The position numbers and the translations under genes are program-made. Of a DNA stretch of 12,021 nt, positions 5,981 through 12,021 are shown in pieces. The stretch spans positions 1 to 12,021 of the forward strand of contig DASUFH010000282.1 in assembly GCA_036274645.1 (NCBI GenBank). The letters are read 5' to 3'. This DNA is from DASUFH01 sp036274645. Its GTDB lineage: Bacteria > Acidobacteriota > Terriglobia > 20CM-2-55-15. A model generated the notes under the pieces. It had not been told where the DNA came from and did not search any database. It saw nothing but the letters and a program-made list of their open reading frames with translations. Position 1 is the stretch's first letter. Each line of letters opens with the position of its first letter.

Positions 5981-8122
5981 ATGAACCGGATGCATCGTTC
6001 CCTGCGCCGCGCCGGACTCGTGGCTGCGCTCCTGATCGCCGCGGCGCTGCCCGCAACGGCAAGCGTGCCGGCCCAGGTCGGCCCCTATCGCGTACAGATC
6101 TCCACTGAACCTGGCGTGATCCCCGTTGGAAAGGCGCGCCTGAGAATCGAAGTCACCGACGCCACGGGCAGGCCCATCGAGCGCGCCCAGGTTCGTTCGC
6201 TCGTGAAAATGGCCTCCATGAGCATGGGGGAACGGGAGACCGTCGCGCAACCGATTCCCGGCGAACCTGGCGTTTACACCAGTGAAGCGAGCTTTGCGAT
6301 GGCTGGAGCCTATGAAGCGTCGATCGCGATCCGTGGTCCGCTTGGCGACGCCGCGGGCCGGGTTGCGCTCGAAACGGGACAGAATACGGAAGCCTCTCCG
6401 GGCGTCGGGACACCTGGCGCCCGGTGGTGGCTGGCCGCCGCGGCGGCGGCGCTTCTCGTCGTATTTGTCGCGTACCGCATGAAAGCAACCGGACAACGCG
6501 TCGCGTGGAGATCCGTCGTCCATCGCGGAACCATCGGCGGCGCGCTCGCGCTGGTCGCCGCCTATGCCGCGTCACGTTATGCGATCGATCACTGGCGCCG
6601 GCCCGGCGCCATGACGCCGATCGAGGCCCAGGGCATGGAGATGAATACGCCGCCGCCACCGGGCGTTGCGCCGGTCATTCTGGCAGAGGCGGCGCGGGGT
6701 CTGGTGGAGCGCACGGTGTCTTACCCCGGACAGGCGATCGCGTTCAACGAACAGGATGTCAGCGCGCGGACCGAGGGCTGGTTGAACTGGATGCCCTATT
6801 ACACGGGGCAGAGCGTTCAGGCCGGCCAGATCGTGGCCCGGCTGGACATCAATCTGCTGCATGCGCACCTTGGGGAACGCGAGGCGGCCGTCGACCTGGC
6901 CGTGGCCGCCGTCCAGGTGAATCAACGTGCGCGCCTGCAGGCCCTCGCCGAAACGGATCGCGCGCGCGCGGAACTGCGCGCGCGCAGCGACGCGCTGGGT
7001 GGCGCGGAGGCCGAGGTCACCGCCGCCAGAGAAGAGCGGGCCGCAGCTGTGGCCGCGCTGGCCTCGCGTCAAAGCATGATTACTGACGCCGAGGCCATGC
7101 TCGCAGCCGCCGAAGCGGACGGCCAGTTCTGGCGGCTCCAGGATACGCGCAACAAAACGCTGCTCGATCGAGGCGCGCTTTCGCTGGAGGAGTACCAGCG
7201 CGACAGCGCCATGGCGGCGAACGCGGCCGCAAAGGTCCGCCAGGCGCAATCCCGGCTCGCCGAGGCGCAGGCCAACGTCCGGGCCGCCGAGGCGGCAATC
7301 CGCAAAGCCGACGCCATGATTGCGGCGGCGGAAAAGAGGCGTCTCGAAATGACGTCGAGCGTCACGGCAGCCGAAGCCGCTGTCCGTTCGGCCGAAACGT
7401 TTGCGGAAGTGGCCGACGCGAAAATAAGCGAATCCAGAGCCGGCGAGGCGCAGGCGCGCAGCAGCCTCGAAATCACCACCGTCACCCATGAGTATGCGGA
7501 CATCCCCGCGCAGTTCGATGGCGTCGTCACCGCGCGTTTCATGAGCCCCGGACAACTCGTCAGTCCCGGGCAGGCGATTCTGCGCGTCGCCCAGGTCGAT
7601 CCCATCCGCCTGCAGGCTAATGTGGCGGAAGTCGATCTGGCCAGAATCCGGGTTGGAAACACGTTCGTCGTTCGCGGACAGGGCGGCGCATCTCCTCCAC
7701 TCGTCGCCCGGGTCACCACGATTCCGCCGACCGTCGATCCGGCAACGCGCACAGGCGTCATCGAAGCGGTGGCGCCCAATCGCGATCGCCGGTTCACGCC
7801 CGGCCAGTTCATATCCGCGGAAATTTCTACCGGCCGCAGCGAAGACGCGCTTCGCGTGCCGGTTGCGGCGGTCCACACGAAAACAGAAACCGGGGAAGGC
7901 GTTCTTGCGCTCGGCGGGTCGCCTTATGTGTGGCTGGCCGAACCCGATGGCGCGGACGGGCGGTACCGTGTCCGGCCGGTGGACGTCGTCACCGGCCTCT
8001 CCGACGGCGTCTACGTGGAAATTGTTTCGGGCCTCGAACCGGGACAGCAGGTCGTCGCGGCGGGCGCCGAATACCTCAAGCGCGGGGACGCCGTCGCGGC
8101 GGCCGGAAAGGAGGCGCGCTGA
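5981..8122 (+). CDS. RND periplasmic adaptor (membrane-fusion protein) with N-terminal YtkA/FixH-like domain
   Basis: At 713 residues this is nearly twice the usual AcrA/CusB length. Domains in order: signal peptide (1-28); a beta-rich YtkA/FixH-like domain (about 31-132: PYRVQISTEPGVIPVGKARL ... TDATGRPIERAQV ... GVYTSEASFAMAGAYEA) with a Met cluster (Met77, Met80, Met82); two hydrophobic helices (149-166, 183-200); then the adaptor proper with first lipoyl half (260-289), a very long coiled-coil hairpin (about 291-497, tip near LLDRGALSLEEYQRD), second lipoyl half (508-540), beta-barrel (540-615) and membrane-proximal domain (620-705). Two crossings put both outer domains in the periplasm. 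The start has GGGAGG seven nt upstream, one base after the TolC stop. The last base overlaps the permease ATG (TGATG). CusB-like metal transport is likely, not proven. Confidence 0.92.
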   Translation: MNRMHRSLRRAGLVAALLIAAALPATASVPAQVGPYRVQISTEPGVIPVGKARLRIEVTDATGRPIERAQVRSLVKMASMSMGERETVAQPIPGEPGVYTSEASFAMAGAYEASIAIRGPLGDAAGRVALETGQNTEASPGVGTPGARWWLAAAAAALLVVFVAYRMKATGQRVAWRSVVHRGTIGGALALVAAYAASRYAIDHWRRPGAMTPIEAQGMEMNTPPPPGVAPVILAEAARGLVERTVSYPGQAIAFNEQDVSARTEGWLNWMPYYTGQSVQAGQIVARLDINLLHAHLGEREAAVDLAVAAVQVNQRARLQALAETDRARAELRARSDALGGAEAEVTAAREERAAAVAALASRQSMITDAEAMLAAAEADGQFWRLQDTRNKTLLDRGALSLEEYQRDSAMAANAAAKVRQAQSRLAEAQANVRAAEAAIRKADAMIAAAEKRRLEMTSSVTAAEAAVRSAETFAEVADAKISESRAGEAQARSSLEITTVTHEYADIPAQFDGVVTARFMSPGQLVSPGQAILRVAQVDPIRLQANVAEVDLARIRVGNTFVVRGQGGASPPLVARVTTIPPTVDPATRTGVIEAVAPNRDRRFTPGQFISAEISTGRSEDALRVPVAAVHTKTETGEGVLALGGSPYVWLAEPDGADGRYRVRPVDVVTGLSDGVYVEIVSGLEPGQQVVAAGAEYLKRGDAVAAAGKEAR

Positions 8123-11100
8123 TGAGCGACGCGCAACGTCCCCCTTCGGAACGGCCGAAGCGCGCGGCGGGATTCAATGGCATTGCGCGCTGGTCCATCG
8201 ATCATCCGTACATCATTGCCGCCTTCTATGCCGGCATGCTGGCGCTGGCCTGGATCGCCATGACGCGCGCCATTCCCCGACGGTTTGCGCCCTATGTGGA
8301 GAGTCCGGTGATTGGCGTGATTTCCATGATGCCCGGCCTCTCCGCCGAGGAAATGGAACTGTACGTCTCGAAACCCATCGAAGAACAGCTCGTCAACATC
8401 AAGGGCCTGCGCTATATCCGATCGACCTCGCAGGATGGGTTCTCGATCGTGGCGCTGGAGTTTCCCTACGGACACGACATGAAGGCGGCCATCTTCGACG
8501 TGCAGGCCCTGATGAACGTCGTGCAGTCCAACCTGCCGGCGACCGGCGCCAACCTGAAGCCGTCCTGGGTCGTTCCGATCGACGCGCTCAATCTTCCGGT
8601 GCTCTCGCTGAGCGTGCGCGGCGATCCGGGCCAGGGATGGGATCCCGTAAAGGTGCGTGAGTTCGCCGACAACACCGTCATCAACCGGTTCAAGACCGTG
8701 CCCAACGTGTATTCGGTGGTTCCCTTCGGCGGCTACCGCCGGCAGCTTCAGGTCGACGTCGACCGGAACAAGCTCGCGAGCTACGGGATTTCCATACTGG
8801 ATGTGCGCGACGCGATCGACCGCTTCAATGTCAGCCGGCCCGCGGGCAATCTCACGTCGGGCGCCTCGGAAAGCATCGTGCGTGTGGATACACGCGCCGC
8901 ATCCGCCGCGGACGTGCGGAATTATCCGGTGGCCGCGTTCGGCCCCGGATCCAACGGGCTCCGGCAGACTCCCGGCGTGAGCGCCGGCGGCTCCGGCGGC
9001 TCCGGCATGGGCGCCATGGGAGGCGCGCCGTCAGCGCCGGGTCCGGGCGGAACAACGGCGCCGGCATCGGGCTTTTCCCGCCCGGTGTATGTCCGCGATG
9101 TCGCGACCGTCACCGACGGTTATTGGGAAAGGCGAAGCGGCTACCACTATCTGCGCCACGACTCCGGAACCGCCGGAGAAGTTGCGCCCGCCATCGAGGT
9201 GTCGGTCATTCAGGATCCCGGCGCCAGCTCAGCCCAGGTGGTTCCCGCGGTGATGAAAGTGGCGCGGGCGCTCGAGGCTGAGAATCCAGGCATTGCATTC
9301 GAGGTGGCGTACGACAACGCGCATTTCGTCAACGTGCTGTTCAGAAACATCTGGGAGGAGCTGCTTGTCGCGATCGTATTGACGGGACTTGCCGTGTTTC
9401 TGTTCCTGGGCGAGTGGCGCGGAACCTTGATCGCCATGATCACGCTGCCCACGTCTCTGGCGATGGCGGTTCTACTGATGACACCGTTTGGCATGACCTT
9501 CAACAGCGGGACCCTCATCGGGCTGCTGCTCTCCATCGGCCGGCTGGTGGACGATTCCGTAATCGATATCCACGCAGTCGAACGCCATCTTCGACTGGGA
9601 AAATCCGCGAGGATCGCCACCATCGACGGTATTTCCGAAGTGCGCCTGGCAGTGGTGGCGTCCACCGTCATGATGGCCCTTGCGCTCGCGCCGCTGCTGT
9701 TTTCCGGCGGCATTACCCAGCAGATGTTCCGGGAGCTGGTCTGGCCGTTTGTGTTCGGCCTGCTCTCGTCGATGATCGTGTCATTCACGCTGACCGCGTT
9801 GCTCAGCGCCAACCTGCTCCGCCATGAAGAAGCGCGGGCGCGCGACCGGCAGCACTGGCTCCTGGGTCCGCTTTACCGCATCCTCGATCCATTTCAGCGG
9901 CTGCTCGACCGCCTGGAGCGCGGCTATGGCCGGCTGATCCGCTGGATGCTCCAGCATCGCTTCTCGAATCTGGCGCGGATTGCGGCCACCGTTTTGATCG
10001 GGTTCACGTTCTATCACTTCATCGGCTCGGAGATGATGCCCCTTGCCGACGTGGGACAGGCGAGCGGATTGCTGGAAATGCAGCCGGGATCGTCCTATCA
10101 GGCGACCGAGGCGGCCGTCGGCGACCTCGAACGCATCATGCTGAAATACCCGGAGCTCGAAAAAGCCAGCATCGAGATCGGCGCCGAATCGATGTTCGAA
10201 AGCTGGAGTCCGTACTTCACCGGATATCAGATGCCGCAGGCAAGCGCCGCCTCAATGATGCTCACCTTCAGCGACAAGGACGAACGCGGCCGCTCGATCT
10301 GGCAGATCATGGACGCCATTCAGAAAGAGGCAATGGCGACCATCCCCGGTATCCGTCGGCTGCAGTTGAAGGAGATGGGGTCAGACGTCATGGCGACGGC
10401 CGCGGCGCCGATCCACATGTTGATTCACGGGCCGGATCTCGGGACACTCGACCGGCTTGGCCGCGACGTGAACCACGTTGCCGAAAAACTACCGGATATG
10501 GTCCAGCCGGGAACGACCTGGACCATGGGGCTCCCCAACTACCGCATCAAGGTCAATCCGGCGCGCGCACAGGAACTCAATCTCTCGCCCGAAAGCATTT
10601 CGCAACAGGCGTACTATGCGCTGCGCGGCGGGCTGACCAGCGAGTTTCTGCGCATCCCCAACGTCCGGCAGAACACGATCCTGGTGCGCTATCGCCCGGA
10701 AGACCGGAGCGGGCCGGACGATCTGGAATCGCTGCACATCACCACACCGGATGGACGGCAGGTTCCGCTCAAGTCCGTCGCGACCGTGGAAAAGACCTTT
10801 TCGCCCACGGCCATCGAGCACGACGGGCTGCGGCGCGTCATCGGGGTCACCGGTTATTATCGCCACGGCTTCCTGCCCTCGATGGACGTCGCCATGGAGC
10901 TTGTAGCCAAAGCCTATGGCGGCGATCCCGCCCTGGGGATCGAAGCGGCCAACTTTCCGCCCGGCTACGGGATGGAAATGCGGGGCGACCTGACGCAGAT
11001 GATGGACAGTTTCCGGCGACTGCTGAGCGGTCTCGGACTGGCGATCATCTTAATGTACCTGGTTCTGGTGATGCAGTTCCGTGGATTTCTGCAGCCATTT

Positions 11101-11613
11101 CAGATGATCGCTTCCCTGCCCCTCGAACTGGCGGGCGTCTTCACGGCGCTGTGGCTCGCCCATCAATCGTTTTCGACGGTGTCGATGCTCGGCGTCATTG
11201 TGTTGACCGGCATGGATATCACGACGGCAGTCCTCATGATCGACATGATCATGAAATACCGCGCCGCAGGAATGCCCCGCGACGAAGCGGTTGCCCGGGC
11301 CTGCCCGGAACGGCTGCGCCCGATTCTGATGACGTCGATGATCTCGCTGATCGTACTGCTGCCGGTGGCGATCGCGCCCCGGACCGGACTGGACGCCTAT
11401 CAGCCACTGGCGACCACCGTAGTCGGCGGCCTGCTGATCGGCACCATTCTGAGCCTGTTCGACATTCCGATCATGCACACGGTGCTGGACGACTTTGTGC
11501 GGTGGCTGAACAGAACGTTCTTCGGACGCGACACACGTGGGGCGGTCCATGCAATAGAGGACGCGAACGTGGAGCAATCCATCGGCGCGGCCCCTCTGGA
11601 CCCGCGCAGCTGA
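8122..11613 (+). CDS. RND efflux permease (CusA/AcrB superfamily)
   Basis: This 1163-residue inner-membrane pump should drive export by proton antiport. The layout is standard: TM1 (28-50), a first periplasmic domain, TM2-TM6 (about 412-563), TM7 (about 616-634), a second periplasmic domain, and TM8-TM12 (968-1115). TM4 has GRLVDDSVIDIHAVERH (473-489) with Asp477/Asp478 at the places of AcrB Asp407/Asp408. TM11 begins RPILMTS (1066-1072), as in AcrB. The TM10 Lys of AcrB is Thr1034 here. A Gly/Ala/Pro-rich insert (about 274-318) interrupts the first periplasmic domain before RPVYVRDVATV. The second domain has Met752, Met757 and Met766 near where CusA carries a copper ligand. Translation is coupled to the adaptor (shared A of TGATG; AAGGAGG 7 nt before the ATG). 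Family is certain; substrate (metal versus hydrophobic drug) is inferred only. Confidence 0.94.
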   Translation: MSDAQRPPSERPKRAAGFNGIARWSIDHPYIIAAFYAGMLALAWIAMTRAIPRRFAPYVESPVIGVISMMPGLSAEEMELYVSKPIEEQLVNIKGLRYIRSTSQDGFSIVALEFPYGHDMKAAIFDVQALMNVVQSNLPATGANLKPSWVVPIDALNLPVLSLSVRGDPGQGWDPVKVREFADNTVINRFKTVPNVYSVVPFGGYRRQLQVDVDRNKLASYGISILDVRDAIDRFNVSRPAGNLTSGASESIVRVDTRAASAADVRNYPVAAFGPGSNGLRQTPGVSAGGSGGSGMGAMGGAPSAPGPGGTTAPASGFSRPVYVRDVATVTDGYWERRSGYHYLRHDSGTAGEVAPAIEVSVIQDPGASSAQVVPAVMKVARALEAENPGIAFEVAYDNAHFVNVLFRNIWEELLVAIVLTGLAVFLFLGEWRGTLIAMITLPTSLAMAVLLMTPFGMTFNSGTLIGLLLSIGRLVDDSVIDIHAVERHLRLGKSARIATIDGISEVRLAVVASTVMMALALAPLLFSGGITQQMFRELVWPFVFGLLSSMIVSFTLTALLSANLLRHEEARARDRQHWLLGPLYRILDPFQRLLDRLERGYGRLIRWMLQHRFSNLARIAATVLIGFTFYHFIGSEMMPLADVGQASGLLEMQPGSSYQATEAAVGDLERIMLKYPELEKASIEIGAESMFESWSPYFTGYQMPQASAASMMLTFSDKDERGRSIWQIMDAIQKEAMATIPGIRRLQLKEMGSDVMATAAAPIHMLIHGPDLGTLDRLGRDVNHVAEKLPDMVQPGTTWTMGLPNYRIKVNPARAQELNLSPESISQQAYYALRGGLTSEFLRIPNVRQNTILVRYRPEDRSGPDDLESLHITTPDGRQVPLKSVATVEKTFSPTAIEHDGLRRVIGVTGYYRHGFLPSMDVAMELVAKAYGGDPALGIEAANFPPGYGMEMRGDLTQMMDSFRRLLSGLGLAIILMYLVLVMQFRGFLQPFQMIASLPLELAGVFTALWLAHQSFSTVSMLGVIVLTGMDITTAVLMIDMIMKYRAAGMPRDEAVARACPERLRPILMTSMISLIVLLPVAIAPRTGLDAYQPLATTVVGGLLIGTILSLFDIPIMHTVLDDFVRWLNRTFFGRDTRGAVHAIEDANVEQSIGAAPLDPRS

Positions 11614-11650
11614 CGATGGACCGGCGCAAAGCCAGACAGCTGACGATGGA
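11607..11650 (+). repeat. 30-bp-spaced tandem repeat across the permease stop codon
   Basis: CAGCTGACGATGGA occurs at 11607-11620 and 11637-11650, identical, with 7 of the next 10 bases also matching. The period is 30 bp, so the duplicated TGA stops (11611 and 11641) are in the same frame. It fills most of the 54-bp gap between two convergent genes. Origin by local slippage or duplication is inferred. Confidence 0.75.
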
Positions 11651-11667
11651 TCGTCGCTAACCGGTTA

Positions 11668-12021
11668 TCAGTCGCGCGCGGCGACAGCGGCTTCGTAGTC
11701 GCACGTTCCCATGGCGTCCCGCTCGAAGATGCCGCGTTCGGCGATCCATTTGAACGTTTCGTCGAACAGGTCTTTGGTATAGGGCTCAAAGACGATGCGT
11801 TCTCCGGGTCCCCACCGTCGCGTGTCCATTAAGGGATGGAACCGTTCCGGAAATTCATTCCGGTAATAGTGCGTGTACGAATCCGGCCGCAGGTCGATAT
11901 CTCGTTGCGCCCGCCGGAGCGCGCGGAAAAACTTCCTGACGTCGTCAAGATCGGGAGAGCCCGTGAGAATCGTTGCGATGATGAACGTGGTATCGATGAT
12001 CTTTCTGTATCCAAGCTGCTC
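11668..12021 (-). CDS. C-terminal part of a probable NMT1/THI5-type ABC substrate-binding protein (partial)
   Basis: An open minus-strand frame enters from the right edge and gives 117 residues ending at TGA 11670-11668. It begins EQLGYRKIIDTTFIIATIL and includes YYRNEFPERFHPLMDTRRW, GPGERIVFEPYTKDLFDETF and a final CDYEAAVAARD. Codon bias is strong and there is no internal stop. The pattern (GYRxxxDTTF..., an aromatic-rich helix region, FEPYTKxxFxxTFxW) recalls the C-terminal lobe of NMT1/THI5-like periplasmic substrate-binding proteins of ABC importers, but the N-terminal ligand-binding half is missing, so this is an informed guess. The gene converges on the efflux operon with 54 bp between stops and is probably unrelated to it. 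No start is visible in the window. Confidence 0.62.
   Translation of the reverse strand, partial: EQLGYRKIIDTTFIIATILTGSPDLDDVRKFFRALRRAQRDIDLRPDSYTHYYRNEFPERFHPLMDTRRWGPGERIVFEPYTKDLFDETFKWIAERGIFERDAMGTCDYEAAVAARD

Noticed and set aside
6572..7878. Long minus-strand open frames opposite the adaptor gene (over 400 codons)
   Set aside because: They are mirror frames of a GC-rich coding region. The plus-strand reading has clear domains, a ribosome-binding site and operon spacing; the minus readings are Arg/Gly-rich and have no motifs.
11616..11660. Tiny reading frame after the permease stop (MDRRKARQLTMDRR)
   Set aside because: It is a product of the 30-bp duplication and has no ribosome-binding site; no evidence that it is translated.
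11671..11685. GTCGC-GCGCG-GCGAC hairpin at the end of the substrate-binding protein gene
   Set aside because: It lies inside the coding sequence (codons for the final VAARD) and is not followed by T residues on either strand, so it is not supported as a terminator.

Overview
The window is GC-rich DNA from a Gram-negative (diderm) bacterium. This follows from a complete TolC / periplasmic adaptor / RND pump operon and several proteins with Sec signal peptides. The phylum cannot be fixed from the sequence. The gene mix would suit a soil or sediment lineage such as Acidobacteriota or a deep proteobacterium, but that is a guess.

Layout. Positions 1-153 hold the possible tail of a plus-strand gene that lies off the left edge, closed by a textbook rho-independent terminator (115-153). 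A minus-strand block follows, read from right to left: a four-helix membrane protein (3623-3177), a class-C beta-lactamase-like serine hydrolase 21 bp behind it (3155-1932), a small secreted protein of unknown function (1799-1251) and a secreted TPR-type protein (1076-213). Positions 3624-4171 form a 548-bp divergent intergenic region with no credible gene. It carries a cluster of short direct and inverted repeats that look like insertion-sequence or MITE ends, plus a separate hairpin. On the plus strand, 4172-11613 is a tight four-gene operon: a small Cys-rich secreted protein, a TolC-type outer membrane channel, a very long membrane-fusion protein and an RND permease. The last two junctions are a 1-bp gap (tolC/adaptor) and a 1-bp overlap (adaptor/permease). 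At the right edge a minus-strand gene (12021-11668, partial) converges on the operon and looks like the C-terminus of an NMT1/THI5-type ABC substrate-binding protein.

How the genes work together. The operon should build one tripartite efflux complex across both membranes. Several details point to copper/silver or another soft metal as substrate: the Cys/Met-containing leader protein, a YtkA/FixH-like domain fused to the front of the adaptor, and Met residues in the permease periplasmic domain near the position of a CusA copper ligand. The permease is not a plain CusA. Its membrane charge-relay positions resemble AcrB-type pumps in TM4 and TM11, but two canonical residues are replaced. The adaptor has an unusually long coiled-coil hairpin and two extra membrane helices. 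This operon is the most interesting part of the window. No metal-responsive regulator is visible in the window.
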